Positions 43,725 to 56,353 of a DNA stretch of 64,000 bases are shown here, piece after piece (position 1 is the stretch's first letter; the number at the start of each line of letters is the position of its first letter). The DNA comes from Trifolium pratense (Eukaryota; Streptophyta; Magnoliopsida; Fabales; Fabaceae). Made by a program: the position numbers and the translations under genes. Location of the stretch: assembly GCF_020283565.1 (NCBI RefSeq), contig NC_060064.1, positions 27,486,337 through 27,550,336 of the forward strand, given 5' to 3'. The notes beneath the pieces were generated by a model, which saw only the letters and a list, made by a program, of their open reading frames with translations, was not told the DNA's origin and ran no database searches.

Positions 43725-46605
43725 ATGGCGTCGAAAGATTCAACACCGCCTTATCAAAGTGCTGCCAGAATCTCTGATTCTCAATGTTTTCCTCAATACT
43801 CTGCTTCCCTCAAATGTCAGTTTATTCCTCTTTTACCTCTTCAATTTTCTCTTTTTTCTTTTAGTTAATTCAATACACTCTCTCACAATATCTGCTGAAT
43901 ATTTGAATACTCTTTTAGGTATAAGTAATTTATGTCTACGAATTAGCTGACTTTAATTGTGTATTATTAATTAGGTGCTTCATGCTTGAGTTAATTTAAT
44001 TCGAAGTGAAACACACATTTTTCTTTTGGTTTCCAAATAATTTTTGTTTGATAAAGTTTAATAATTTATCTTTTCAACATAGTTATCATTATCTTAAGCT
44101 TGTTGTATTAATCTGGTTCCATAGTCGGGTTGGGTCGCAAGATAAGTAAAGTCTGACCAAGAATTTTTTTCTCCCAAAAATTGAACTCCGGTTCTCCAAA
44201 ACAATTTGTCATAGGGTGAACTCATTAACTATTCGAGCTCAATCACTTGGTTACATGGGTCGTATTTTGACTCAATATACAAAATGTTTTATTTGATTGG
44301 TAATGTATCTTACAATTCATGATAAGATTCATTTTGCAATTTTGAAAATAGATCTTCTGATTCACGATTCAAATCTCGATTTGATAACTATTCTTTGAGA
44401 AGTGAAAGAAGAAAGAAAAGTAATAAACAAAAAAATGAAGGATTGGAAGGACTTAAAATTTATGATTCCGTGTTATTGTTAGGGAAGTAAGAGAAGGCAC
44501 TGATGTTGGACCTTGTGCTAATATTCATGCAATTATGAGTTATCTTACATTTTTTCCGTGACATTTCCAGGTTTGGAAGAATTTAATACGGATAAGAGTA
44601 AATGTCAAGAACATTTTGATGTTTACAAGGAGTGTAAGAAAAAGGAGGTACTAGAATCTTTAGCACTGTCAATTCTTTCTATTGTTTTAGGTTGCATATT
44701 TTGATTTGATTATAATATGGTGTCTCGGGAGCATGTATCCAAATATATAATGCATTGGTGGCTACATTTTCTGTTATGGTAGTTGATTATTTATAGTGAA
44801 CAACGCGATTTATATTAGAATAAGCAGGACTTTACTTTCAAGGTTACGTTTTTATTATAAAATCACTTGTCTCTTGAGCTTTGAGTCATGGTTCCAGATG
44901 TACTGCAGATTGCGTCTGCCAGTCCACTGAACTAACATTGCACCCAACAACACGGTGTAGAAGCCCTATAATAACCATTAGCCAAACAACCGGTCATATC
45001 CCTTGCTAGCTTTCCACCTGTGAATTGGACCGTTGTCTTGAATCTATTGAGTCATTGGACCCAAAATATGGAATGTTACAAGAAGCGGTCGAGAGCAGGT
45101 GATGTACACTCTATTTATTTATGTACTTAATTTGCAAGTTTGACCTTAATTGTTTCGAAGTTTAACCTGTTTCTATTCACTATGATGATGGATTCATCAT
45201 CCATTACCATTACAATTTAACCACTAATAGCATACAAATCTCATCAATTTTTGACCAAGTTATCCATTATCTTCATGTTACCCATAACCAGTTTAGAAGT
45301 CCATTACTTGATGCTGTGAGGTGCCAATGAAGTTTTTTCTTGTGTAAATTTATCAGCTGTCTTTTGTCCTTCAGCCTTCAAAAATACGCAATCACATAAG
45401 CCAGCTAGCTGAGTGGACATCTAACAGAAATGAACATAGGCACTTTCTACCATTGTAACTGGCTGCATAGTAGTCTAAGTTGATGTATACTGGATTCCTT
45501 TTAATTTTCTGACCATTTTCTAGTTGATCAGATTGGACACATTCTGCAATATGGACTTCAATTGCTCAAATTGATGTTTGGATAATTGATATTTGAATAA
45601 ATATTTTGATGTTGTGGCGGTTAAGGTTTGAATAAATGACGAGTATGTGTTTTGGATAGCAATGTATAGCATCAGTTTGAGACAGTGACTTGTATTAGTT
45701 AGGAAATTAAATTGGCATTTTGAATGCCATCCTTATATTCAGTGTTGTGTTGTTCTCTTTCGTGTAATTGGCCTTTTTTCTTACTTCTTGGTTTATATTC
45801 TATAATAATTTACCTTGCCTCTAGACTTGAAAATAAACCCGAAACTCTAGACTTTGCATAAATTAAATGTTCCTTAATCTCTCCTAAACATACATTGGAT
45901 GAATTTTGTTGCAATACTTATTGTTCTGTTGACAGCTTGGTATCTATGTATATAATGTGATATAATTATATTCTCATCAGTGTAGTCGTATTGAGGAATG
46001 CTAAAAATACATTTTTTGATACTGTTTTCATCACACTCTTTACAGCAGTGTGAATTTCATGATTCATACAGTAAATAGTAGTGTGTTTGAAAAAAAATTG
46101 ATTCTTAAAATCCCAGGCCCAGTGTTTTCATGCAGACCATGGTGGAAATCCAAAAAACGGCCATTTTAAGCCATCATATTTCATATCCGCCATAAAACGC
46201 CATGGTGCTGCCATCCTTCACAAATTGGCCATGCCGGTTGTTAAAAAATCCACCATGGCTACTATTTGACAACACTGCTCGAGCCCACTCTCTATTTTGT
46301 CGGACTCAAATAAAATTCACCAAATAATAAAAGAGTGTGTTGGAATGGAGCTCAAAATGTGTATTGCTGCAATCTCACATTCATATTAATGTATTGGAAC
46401 TTTAGCTGTCTCTTCCTGTGTAATTCAAACATTTGACAAGTATATGATAGCTAGGATTAAATATTATTTTTTAGAATTGTTTCTTATTGTAATATCATTG
46501 CTAAATAATGCTGCATGAAATATTTTCACTATCAATTCCATTTTCTTGTTTTAACAGAGGGAGGCACGATTGGAACGTAATAAAAGTCGGTCCTTATTCT
46601 CGTGA
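43725..46605 (+). CDS. COX23: Twin CX9C (CHCH) protein, COX23/CHCHD7-like
   Basis: Three exons: 43725..43815, 44571..44647, 46558..46605; 216 nt, 71 residues. The first junction splits a Cys codon (T|GT), which fixes the splice sites. The protein has C21-X9-C31 and C42-X9-C52, the twin CX9C pattern of the small oxidatively folded intermembrane-space proteins imported by Mia40. The context SAARISDSQCFPQYSASLKC and CQEHFDVYKECKKKEREARL matches plant Cox23-type proteins, which support cytochrome c oxidase (complex IV) assembly. Length fits the family. Intron 2 is about 1.9 kb, much larger than the coding sequence. Another frame across exon 1 runs longer but lacks the motif. Confidence 0.9.
44118..44262 (-). 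mobile_element. SINE-like repeat in COX23 intron 1
   Basis: Minus strand: AAGTGATTGAGCTCGAATAG is A-box-like and GAGAACCGGAGTTCAATTTT is B-box-like, with the downstream GACTTTACTTATCTTGCGAC block. It is clearly the same family as 235-430. Confidence 0.6.
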
Positions 46606-48426
46606 AACCTTGGCAGAGTTCCGCTTATTGTATCATAGGTAACCAAGTTATAGAGTTTACCAGTATCAGTGGTTCATATATGGTAATGTTAGCCATTAAG
46701 GTTATAAAGTTATCTGAAGCTATGACAAGAAGGTTTTGGAATAAAGTTGTAAATGGTACTCTACACTGTTGTGAATTCTGCATCAGTACTTATTTTAGTT
46801 TCCAATAAATTAATTGTTTACTTTATATTGTTCCACTGAAAACTTGTTGAGCTTTGGATACTAAAATTATTACTATGATGTATGGAATCTCTCTTTTTAC
46901 TGACTTTTGTTTTGTGGTACAATAATATATTCTTTCCTTGATGAAACTGAAACATCATGGAGATTTTGAGCAATGTTGTTAGAAGATCGCCACTGTATTA
47001 AGAGGGTATTTGTCCTAATTTTGAGCTTAAAAATTACTTTAAAATATAAAAATAACAGATTTAAAAATAGTCAAAATTTGATAAATTTCATACTAGTACT
47101 TTTTTATGTAAAAATATACTTTTAAGTTAAAACCTACAGTATTTGGTAAAATAGTTTTTATTTTTACTCGATAAAATAGTTTTTTAAGCCTGTGATTTTA
47201 TTACAAATTAAATTTTTGTAGGAGAAATTTGTAAAATATTATAAACATAAATACAAATATAAAATGTACACATGAGTTGACATAAAAACAACAACTAAAT
47301 TATTTATTTTTATCATAAAAAAAACAGCGACTAATATTGTGATGAAAAATATTTAGAGACCAAAATTTGCATAATTTTTTTCAGCGATGCTATATATTAC
47401 GAACAGTTAATCCACGAATTCTACGAACTCTCACTTTGCTTCACCTTTTTTCCCTTCTTTTCAAAATAAAGATATTTCGATAGAGTGCCATAAGGCTGTT
47501 TGCAAAATAGGAACTCCACTATGTCGTGTAACCCGTCTCTCCCGCAATTTGTTTTGGATAGCCATTACCAACGATGTAAAAACTTGTTTGCTGCCACCAT
47601 TTTTGTCTGATATGATATGACTAATCTCTTCTTTATGCTTACTTTCAACAAATATAAAGTTTCTATTTAGTGTTAATAAGTACAAGCTTCTTGTTTCCTT
47701 GCATTAAGGTTTCCATGTGGCTAATCCTTGTGAGTAGTAGTTAAAAGATATGAAAATATTTTTCCAATTTTCCGTTGTCTTGGCGTTACAAGGCTTATAA
47801 GCACAAGAAAATACTCCCTACTAGAAAAGAAAATACTCCCTACTAGAAATAATGAAGAAACCAAATCTCAAGGGAGAGAGATAGTGAGGAAGGAATAAGG
47901 ATAGGAAAGCAAGAGGGTGAGAGAGGGGTTAATGGAAAGAAAGAAGAAACACAACACCACCGCTTGTTTAAAAAAAAAAAAAAAACACTTCACCGCCAAG
48001 GGGAAGCAGAGAGCTAGGAAACAAAGCGGATTGATTTCTGGGCCCACAATCTTTTACAAAATTAAGTCATTTGAAGAAACACGTCACCTATCGTATAATT
48101 CGTGAATAGGAGCTTCGTTACATTAAGCATTATTCTAATTGAAATACAACCCTTAAAAAGTGAAATAAAAGAAATTATGAAGTTCCGTGAAGAATTATGA
48201 AATAATTACAAGTCATATTTTAGTAATCAAATACTATAATTTAGTGTAGGGAATAGGGATTAAAGTATTAACAACCGAAACCATTATATTAAACCATTAT
48301 AGACTATTTACTTTAGTTTTTATTAAATTTTTTGGGAGTTTATTTTGCTATATGTGGATAATGGGCCACGAGCCATGCAGGCAAACCCGTATTTTAAACG
48401 AATTTTTTAGGTCGGACTAAAAAGTC
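46606..48426. other. Intergenic between COX23 and the MULE
   Basis: The left part is the COX23 3'UTR. There is AT-rich sequence with poly-A runs (47970) and no supported gene. A tandem GAAAATACTCCCTACTAGAA pair lies at 47808-47850. Confidence 0.45.
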
Positions 48427-49227
48427 GTAAAAAAAGATATTTTCTCTTCCCACCCCCCACGTTTCTTTTATACCCCCCTTAAATCCTAGTTTGCCCTTCC
48501 AAAATGTCTAAATTTTCGGTTAGCAAATTCGGGCTTTACGACTCGAAAAAATAAAAACTTCGAGTTCTAAAAACCACTCGCTTATTACTTCGGGCTTTAC
48601 GAATCGAAGTATGTTTATATAGAAACAAACCTCTCACATTCTTCATCACTTTCAATACTTCATCCCCACACTACCAAAAGAGATCCCAAAATCCAATCCG
48701 TTTTTCACTCAGTTTGATGCTTAAAATCAAGTTTGGAACTTTTGCTAAGGGTTGGAAGGCGATTTGAAGCACAATATTAAGGTAATCTACCGTTTAATTT
48801 CGTTTATTTTCAACTGTCATGTATGCTAGGTTCGTAGGTTTTTCTGACACATATCGTTCGGGCTTTATCAATCGAAGGAATCCTTCGGGGAATACGAATC
48901 GAAGTTCCTGGAACTTTTGATTTTGTGTCAGTTTAAACGTGTTTGCTTGCCAAGCCTAACCGAAGGATTCCTTCGGTTGATAGGCCCCGAAATAACTGGA
49001 ACTTTAATTTTTGCACTGTCTTTACTTGCCTTGACTGTCTGTTTTGCTTGCATTGCATTGCCTTAGGTCTATCTGTTTTGCTTGCATTGCCTTGGCTGTT
49101 ATGGATTATAGAATGTGCTACCAATTTTATATGTATTAAGTAATATTACATTAGTACTATATGTAGTATATGCGGCTTGTATTATATGTGGCTAATTATG
49201 TGTTTATCCCTCTTATATTATGTAGTT

Positions 49228-50283
49228 ATGGCGGGCAAACGAGAGCTTGTGCTAGGTATCTGTGCCCCGGGAATTGTTGAGGTTCCACCTGATAAACCTC
49301 CATCTAGACCTGTTCCATATGAGATTGATACATCGGATCATTTTTACACTGAAATGGCAACCTCTGACCGAGATGAGTTGATTAGATGGGCTCGGGACAT
49401 TGCCTTAAAGCTAAAGTTTGCAATTGTAATTGGCAAATCCGACAACGGCAGCGATAAGAGGAAGCAATATTTCAGGTTGGATTGCGAGCGGGGAGGCCGG
49501 TACGTGTCAACAAATAAGAAGCTAAAATCTGATCAAACCGGCACGAGGAAATGCGGCTGTCCATTTCGACTCCGTGGTTATTGTCATGCCGATAAAACAT
49601 GGCATTTGACCGTTGTAAACGGCAAACATAACCACGAGTTGGACAAGGCAGTTGAAGGCCATCTCATTGTCGGTCGTCTCAAACCGGAAGAAAGGCAATG
49701 TATGGAGGAAATGTCAAGGAATCTGGTTCCGCCTAAGAATATAATGTCCACATTGAAAGATAGGGATCCAAACAACAAGACAACGGCAAAGCAACTCTAC
49801 AATTTAAGTCATCGATTAAAACTTAAAATGAGGGCATCAATGACTGAAATGCAACACCTCTCCAAAAGACTTGTCGAGAATGGGTATTTTTTCAAACATA
49901 GAACGGTTGTTGCAGACGGATCCGAACATGTTCAAGACATTTTCTTTGCACATCCTAAATCTATAAGTTTGTTTAATTCTTTTCCTACTGTGCTTTTGAT
50001 GGATTCGACATACAAAACAAACAAATACAAAATGCCGTTATTTGAGATTGTCGGATTCACATCAACTGGGAGATCTTTCAATGTTGGATTTGCTTGGCTT
50101 ACCAATGAAAGAGAAGACAACTTCACTTGGGCTCTAGAGCAGTGTGTCAGTCTCTTAAGGAATGAGGATGTTAGACCGAAGGTGATTGTCACCGATAGGG
50201 ATTTGGCTCTGATGAATGCAGTTTTCGAGGTATTTCCAACATCGGCTGCAATGGTTTGTCGTTTTCATGTAAAAAAGAACGTA
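49228..50283 (+). pseudogene. MULE transposase (FAR1-type), C-terminally deleted
   Basis: The start is ATG 49228 (MAGKRELVLG); an in-frame ATG at 49177 is less likely. A FAR1/WRKY-GCM1-type zinc domain lies at about residues 50-145 (RKCGCPFRLRGYCHADKTWH, NGKHNHEL). The MULE DDE domain begins with VLLMDSTYKTNKY (first Asp) and VIVTDRDLALMNAVFEVFP (second Asp), then CRFHVKKNV. Similarity ends there, at about 50279. The third acidic residue and the C-terminal SWIM zinc finger are gone, and the frame runs into unrelated Arg-rich sequence until 50520. Without the catalytic Glu it cannot be an active transposase. About 350 residues of the original remain. Confidence 0.82.
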
Positions 50284-50471
50284 CGCGAACGCGACCGTGT
50301 ACGCGTACACGAACCACCCGCCTCAGCATCATGTGTCCCTCGCGCCGGAATTGGTCCTTGCTGCTTACTACGACCTCGTTTGGCAGGGCGATTTGCAGCA
50401 AGCTCTCTACGAGCGGAAGCATTTGCATTGCTTGGCTTGCCATGCCTACCTCTCCCAACATTTTCTTCCAT
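50265..50471 (-). other. GC-rich Arg-rich open frame in MULE, opposite strand
   Basis: From ATG 50471 the minus strand reads a 68-residue frame beginning MEENVGRGRHGKPSNANASA and ending in TRTRSRSRT. Its base composition is richer in GC than the surroundings. It may be the N-terminus of a second MULE gene (some plant MULEs carry a plant-mobile-domain gene on the opposite strand), cut at the internal deletion. I do not recognise it firmly. A plus-strand frame overlaps the same stretch. Confidence 0.35.
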
Positions 50472-51257
50472 ATTTATCCTAACATGGAAAAATATCTTCA
50501 CACTCAATACGATCTTATAAACTATGATAGATTCAAACTATAATTCAATCAACATTTAATCCTAACACCTATGGAAACATTATTCGTATGGAAGCACATT
50601 TAATTTGACTTAGACATTTTGTCGAACATGTAGTGTAGACCATAATACCAACTAATGACATACACAAATTGAACCTAATATCACATGCATTCATGTTAAC
50701 ATCTAACTAAACTAACAACTAACCATTAATTCAACAATTCAAACATAGAATTTTGAGATAGAAAATTACTCAGGGAGGGAAAAAAACGTAGAAATGAGTG
50801 AATGTGATAAGAAAAACATGGAATGAGAAAAGAGTGAATGTAAATGCATGGAACTTACTTGATTAAGAATGGTTTGAGGTAGGATGTTGAAGTTTTCCAC
50901 AAAATCGCACACAAGAGGATGAAGGAGTAGTGTTGTTGGTGTTTATGTGAAAAAACGTAACTGAAATGAAAAGTTAAACTTCTGTTTCTATATCAGTTAA
51001 CTTCGGTTAACAAAGCTCGAAGGAAAAAGCGAACGATTTCTATTCCCCGAATTTTTTTAAAGTTCGATTCGTATAACCCGAAACACCGTGCAGGGGCAAA
51101 AACGTAAGTAAGGGGGGTATAAAAGAAACGTGGGGGCCTAAAGAGAAAACTTCGTAAAAAAATTCGGACTAATGTTTTAAGGCCCAAGGCCTACATTTAT
51201 TTGGGCTTGGCGGGCTGACTGATACGGTAACCCATTTTTACATCTCTAAGTTTTTTT

Positions 51258-51375
51258 TTGTCAAGTAGTCTAGTGGCTAGAAAATTCACCTTCAAGATGA
51301 ATAAGTTGAGTGTCCGGGGTTCGAATCCCGACTCCTACACATATAGTGTGATGTCCCTACCATTAAACTAATGAA
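51258..51375 (+). mobile_element. tRNA-derived SINE-like sequence
   Basis: The A box TAGTCTAGTGGCTAG (51268-51280) and the B box GGGGTTCGAATCCC (51317-51329) are well preserved, and the tail runs into AT-rich sequence. The anticodon region (TTCACCTTCAAGATG) does not pair as a proper tRNA stem and the acceptor stem is absent. It is therefore a SINE head rather than a tRNA gene. It lies just 3' of the MULE. Confidence 0.55.
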
Positions 51376-51559
51376 TATTTTTGAATAATTATTTCGCATG
51401 TTTGGAACTTTATAAAAAGTTTCTTAAAATAATAAAAACTCAAAATTTGATTTCTATAAAAAGTTTCTTAATAAAAATATAAAATTGAATTCCTTAACTA
51501 CGGTCGCACAGTTGCAGAGAGGAAAAAAAAAAAAAAAGAAGAAGCAAGAACCAAAAACA

Positions 51560-53413
51560 ATGGAACACAAAGAATTGAACCTTCTCAATGAAGCATTAGG
51601 GTTTCACAACAACAATCTCTACGGTCGATTCGTTCTTGTAGAAGACACTGTTGACACAACCGCTGCTTTTGTTCTTCATCAAATCCTCAAGCACTCATTC
51701 TCTTCTCATCCTTCTTCATCTGTTATCTTCCTCGCCCTCTCTCACCCTTTCTCTCACTATGATCGCATTCTCAGAAAAATTGTAACATACTCATCTCTCT
51801 CACTCTCACTCTCTGCATTTGCATATTGTGTTGTTGTTATTTTCTTTTCAAGTTAAAGCGTAATTTATTGTCTTTATATGCTGATTTTTTGTTTTTTATT
51901 TTCATTTTTGGGAACTGGGTATTTTTTGTTTTGATTAAAATGTTCAATTTTTGTTGGTTTTTGCATATGGGTTGTTTTGTCTTGAGTGAATTCCCAAGCT
52001 TGGAGCTTTTTGAAGGACATTTTCAGTAAGCAAGTGTCTGTTTGGATTAACTTATTTGAGTTTATCTACTGCATAAGTTTTGTGTGGTTGTTTTCGTAAG
52101 TTTTTTTCAGCTTATTTTCATAGCTTCTTCAAGATAGCTTATGAAAACAGCTTATACATAAACACTTGTCATGATAAGCACTTGTGCTATAAGTTGCAAT
52201 TTTGCAAATAAGTTGTTTATCCAAACGGGACTTTTTATTTATTTGATTGAATTGAATCCACTTATAATTACAATTATGATTCATATTACTTTAATAACTG
52301 TAAATACTAGATAATTTAGAGTTTGACTTAAAGGTAAGTAAAATTTGACTTAGATTGTTCGAGCCAGGAATCGAATACAATATTCCCAATTGCTATTTTG
52401 CATATGGGTTTTGGCTATGATGTTGTACGGTGTTGTCATTTCCTTAATAATGATAATGATTATTTGGGGTCATGCTTGTTTTGTAGTGCAGTTAGTTTCT
52501 TGTGAAACTAGTACTCTTGTGACCGGATGATATACTGAATTGACCAAATATGCAATCTATGTTAGGCCCTACACCGCTAGGCATGGGGCCGCGAAGTGCT
52601 ATTGAGAGAAGTGGTCATAGCGACCACGAAAAGCGGTTTAGTAGCAGCGCAATAGCATTTTTGTGCCCGCTATCGTGCTTTTGGGGGGAAATTTTCGGAA
52701 AACGTTAATTTTTTAAATTTTTTTAATTTGTTGAGGGTATTTTGTTATTTTCTTACCCCTTTGGGTGACCTAATATCTATTAATCCACGTGTTTAAGAGG
52801 CAATTGTGGCCGCTTTTCGTTTTCTTACTTCTCTTCGAGTTCCCCATCTGCTTAGGGTTAGGGACTGTGATAGTTGCACTATCTGTTTGTTTAAAACTTG
52901 TGTTTACTTTCTGTTCCTCAAAGTTTGTTTCCGTTACATTCTGGTCAGCTGTTTATCAGATTGTTCTGCATTTTATCTCGATATATTTATTTTTCTTGGT
53001 GGATTGTATTTGACAATCTTGAGTGCTTGTGGTAGGGTTGCAACTTGGCTGCTCAAAGAGATAATAAGAGATTCTTTTTCATTGACATGCTAATGTTACA
53101 GTTTCCAGGTGAGAAAATCAGGTATATTTGTTTCATTGTTTCATTCTTTTCGTTGACTTTATGTGCTAAGTATACATTTGACAAGCATAAAAAGTTTTCT
53201 GGGAAAACTACTGATACAAAGTAGGGATTTGTTCTCTTCTTAGAAAACTCGCATTGTTCTTTAAGCTTTGTCCATTCCTTGCAATTACATGAAACTAAGA
53301 ATGAAAAAACATTAAGACCAATGGAAAAACATATTCTTTAAAATTTGTTCATTCCTTTGATATAGTTCACTAGGCAAAAACGTTAAAACTGTTTGTAGAG
53401 GATAACGCAAATA

Positions 53414-53508
<95 letters not shown>

Positions 53509-56353
53509 CGAAATGTGAGTACACTGGATATAGTTTCTAATTTTTTACATCCCCCCCAAATGCTATCTCAAACTTCATGACAGTCCAAAAACCCATGGCA
53601 GTGCTGATATGATCAAAGTTACTAGAAAAATTTATAGAGAAAAATTCTCTTCATTACAGTTTAGATTGTAATTGTACAACTTATAGGGTCTCCAAATCTG
53701 CACCTCCGTATGCCCAAAAAGCCTCGTCACTTTCTCAAATGGCTAGATAGCAGATAGCTTCTCTCTAATCCTATAACTTATATTCATGTTGGTAGGAACC
53801 CGAAGAGAATGAAGTAAAACAAAATAGAAATGTTGTATATTAATGGAATCAAGGGTAGTATAAAAGTGATAATATAAACTTAGGAACCGGAAAGTCCCAA
53901 CCAACCAATTCCGACAATCCTACTGTAATTAGTAATCTCTCTAAATATAGCCATGTGTGCTCTGAATTGCACACATTTCTTCCATTAAAAACTCAGTAGT
54001 TAGTTACATCATGAAATACTCCTTACTCTCTCTAGCGTATGATTCTTTTCATCGCACCTCTTCTATCTCCTCACATCAACACTCCCCTCCTCAGAACACC
54101 ACTTGTCCTCGAGGTGAATGTAAGGACAACAACCAACAACAAAAATTCTTTCCCCAGTATCCTAATGCTGGAAATGCAAGGACCAACTTATGTCGAAAGC
54201 ATAGTAATTTCTACCAAGATCCCATGGCTTAAAGTTTATTTGTTGGAAAACCCATTCCTGGAACCCCGACCTTGATTTTGGAGATAACCCTCAACTAAGA
54301 ACTTGTTTCTCTCCTCCCTCGCATTCTTGCAATTTGTGCAATATTCAGCTTCTTGAAAATAGCAGCAGCTTCATGATTCTGAGATCTTGGTAGTCAATCA
54401 CAGATTCACAGTGCTATTGTGCGCGATAGTGGAATAGAGGTGCATATCCAAGGTCTCCAGCAACACTTTTGAATGCGAGGTGAATTTTTCAGGCCTGGCA
54501 ATCGCGGTCGCAGATCGTGCTCATAGCATCCTGTCATGACCACTACAGCGGCGTCAGTGCGAAATGCCTCTTTTACCCCTTTTATATCCATCCACTCAAA
54601 GTTGGAGCCATAAATATCTCTGAGGCCCAAAAGCTATTAGAATTGACTCTAACTTCTAGGGCAAAGCTGTATTAAGTTCTGCAAATATGTCATTCCATGC
54701 GTAACTGTTTTTAAAAATGGATTTTGTGCTTCAAACACAACCAAGATAGCTTGTACGCCCTTTTATGATTAATATTTTTTTATCTTACTTGTGGTTGTTA
54801 CTAAATTGTGATATTTCATTTTAGTGTCTGATATACATGACTGATTAATATCATTTTAATCGATGACTAGATGAAGGAAAACCCAATGACGTTGGGTTTG
54901 CTGCTGTATTTGAGAAAATAGAAAGTGTGATCAAGGCATTACCTCAAGACAACACAAAATTTGTTACTATAATGATCGATGATATCTCTTTTCTTCAAGT
55001 TGCTGCTAATGGATCTTCAAATGACGTTTTAGACTTCCTGCATTATTGCTATACTCTAACATCAGAATATGTAAGAAAGTATTAACTTACTCTTTTTTTC
55101 AATTGAATTTCAATTTATTTATTTTTTTGTTCTTTATTTATATGTTCCTATCACAGGGTTGTGCGTTCATTGCACTTGACCATAAGGATATTTATTTGAA
55201 TGAAGAGAAGCCTGCTATTATCTCGGAGATGGAGTACCTTGCTGACATTTTGGTCAAGGCTGAACCATTGGCCACTGGCTTGGCAAAAGATGTACATGGA
55301 CAGGTATAGTTAGTTCTAGTATCTTTCTACATAATAAGTTCATACTTGAGCTGAATATGTGATTCTACATATATTTTGAAAATATTTGTTAGGATTCCCA
55401 CGCCTTACAGGTTGATTTTGTAGGGTTGGGTTAGGTTCAATCCAAATTTTAAGATGGTATCAAAGTCTATCCAAAATCCGTCATGCTCTAGATGAAAATG
55501 AATTTATAAGTTGGAGGTATCCCTCACCTTACGATCCAATTTTGTAGGTTTGTGTTAGGTCCGATACAATTTTTTTTTTTTTTTACAAAAGGTCCGATAC
55601 AAATTTTAAGAAATATTAATAGAATAAAATAATCTTCTAAATGAGAACAGCCTCTCTTTGATTTCCATTTTATAGAGATGAACTCTTACAATGGTACTGT
55701 ATAACACTAGGACTTCTGACTTCCGGGCTTCTGACATTTTACATTTTGATTAAATAAACCTTGAAACTACTTTTCTTTGCTCAAGCATGAAGCTAAGAAT
55801 GAGTTTGTATTTAAACTTACAGTTTCTGTCTCGATGAATATTTTTCTTCAACGACATCTCTTGAACTCATTGGCCCCAGATTCCTTCTGGAGTTTAGATA
55901 CAAATTAAATATGTCAACTTTTCCCTTCAACCAATTCAATGGAAGTGACCTTTGGGTTTATACATTTTTACTGGTATTTATAGAATTGACATCGTACATT
56001 TTGATAAAGAGAAAGCAATATTAAGCTTGAAATAAATGAAGGTTTTTTGTTCTTATGCAAGTTGTCTGTATCATGTTTGACTTTCTATTCTCTTTCTATC
56101 CCAATGACCAAGAAATAATTTTATGTTGAATTATGTTGTTGTGATACCGCAACGGCAAATAAGTAATTGATGCTTTTGCTTACACTAATTCCTGTGATTT
56201 ATATTTATCCATCCTGTTTGTTTTGTTGTTCATCTTATGCAGTTGATGGTGTTACATAAACAACATGGAATTTCACCCGTTAAGATTCACAACTTTCATT
56301 TCAAGATCAAGGAAAATAGCATAGAATGTTTTTATCCAGGCACAAAAATTTAG
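51560..56353 (+). CDS. ELP6: Elongator complex protein 6
   Basis: Five exons: 51560..51781, 53036..53108, 54871..55070, 55157..55303, 56243..56353; 753 nt, 250 residues, all junctions GT-AG and in frame. The N-terminus (ELNLLNEALGF, GRFVLVEDTVDTTAAFVLHQ) and the core (AQRDNKRFFFIDMLMLQFP, IMIDDISFLQVAANG, VLDFLHYCYTL) match plant ELP6. The tail is VKIHNFHFKIKENSIECFYP. ELP6 has a RecA-like fold without a functional Walker motif; with ELP4 and ELP5 it forms the hexameric ring of Elongator, which modifies wobble uridines in tRNA and was first described with RNA polymerase II. Length is close to Arabidopsis ELP6 (about 260). Introns 1 and 2 hold transposon pieces and a TA repeat. Confidence 0.9.
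52556..52800. repeat. Relic of the RUG3-intron transposon family, in ELP6 intron 1
   Basis: GC-rich TAGCGGC/GCGCAATAGC-type sequence followed by TTACCCCTTTGGGTGACCTA. Inverted, it aligns segment by segment with 12355-12560 (CACCCAAAGGGGT, CCCCTCCAAAAGA, TTCTCTCAATAG). Confidence 0.6.
53416..53507. repeat. (TA)n microsatellite in ELP6 intron 2
   Basis: This is a continuous alternating TA run of about 92 bp. Confidence 0.95.
53600..54282 (-). mobile_element. Probable Ty3/gypsy relic: polyprotein tail plus 3' LTR, in ELP6 intron 2
   Basis: On the minus strand 54282-54082 ends with sequence coding TSRTSGVLRRGVLM-stop in a broken frame, the Ser/Arg/Thr-rich tail commonly seen at the end of plant gypsy polyproteins. 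It runs directly into TGTTGATGTGAGGAG (from 54081), a plausible LTR start. Further down (to about 53600) is AT-rich LTR-like sequence. No other LTR or target duplication was located. 54283-54640 is moderately GC-rich and may belong to the same element. Confidence 0.4.

Larger units (their letters stand above)
48436..51153 (+). mobile_element. MULE (Mutator-like element), 2718 bp, TIRs and 9-bp target duplication
   Basis: The left end is GATATTTTCTCTTCCC, then CCACGTTTCTTTTATACCCC; the right end, inverted, is GAAGTTTTCTCTTTAGGCCC, then CCACGTTTCTTTTATACCCC. The TIRs are about 60 bp or more and imperfect. The 9-mer GTAAAAAAA flanks it at 48427-48435 and 51154-51162. Subterminal regions repeat a TTCGGG...CGAATCGAAG type motif. 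The interior carries the 5' two-thirds of a FAR1/MULE transposase (49228 to about 50280), then GC-rich sequence on the opposite strand (50265-50471). The element therefore appears to be an internal-deletion derivative. It is probably fairly young, because TSD and TIRs are well preserved. Confidence 0.9.

Noticed and set aside
47917..48105. 62-residue plus-strand Lys-rich frame
   Set aside because: It is driven by an A-rich run, with no domain, splice partners or conserved-looking sequence.
49584..50192. Minus-strand frames within the MULE transposase
   Set aside because: They are antisense to a clear FAR1/MULE coding frame; no family resemblance.
51258..51345. A tRNA gene (TAGTCTAGTGGC ... 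GGTTCGAATCCC)
   Set aside because: The internal promoter boxes are good but the acceptor and anticodon stems do not pair; it fits a SINE head better.
21698..53507. The two TA-dinucleotide tracts translated as poly(Tyr-Ile) peptides
   Set aside because: They are simple microsatellites in introns of REM-A and ELP6.
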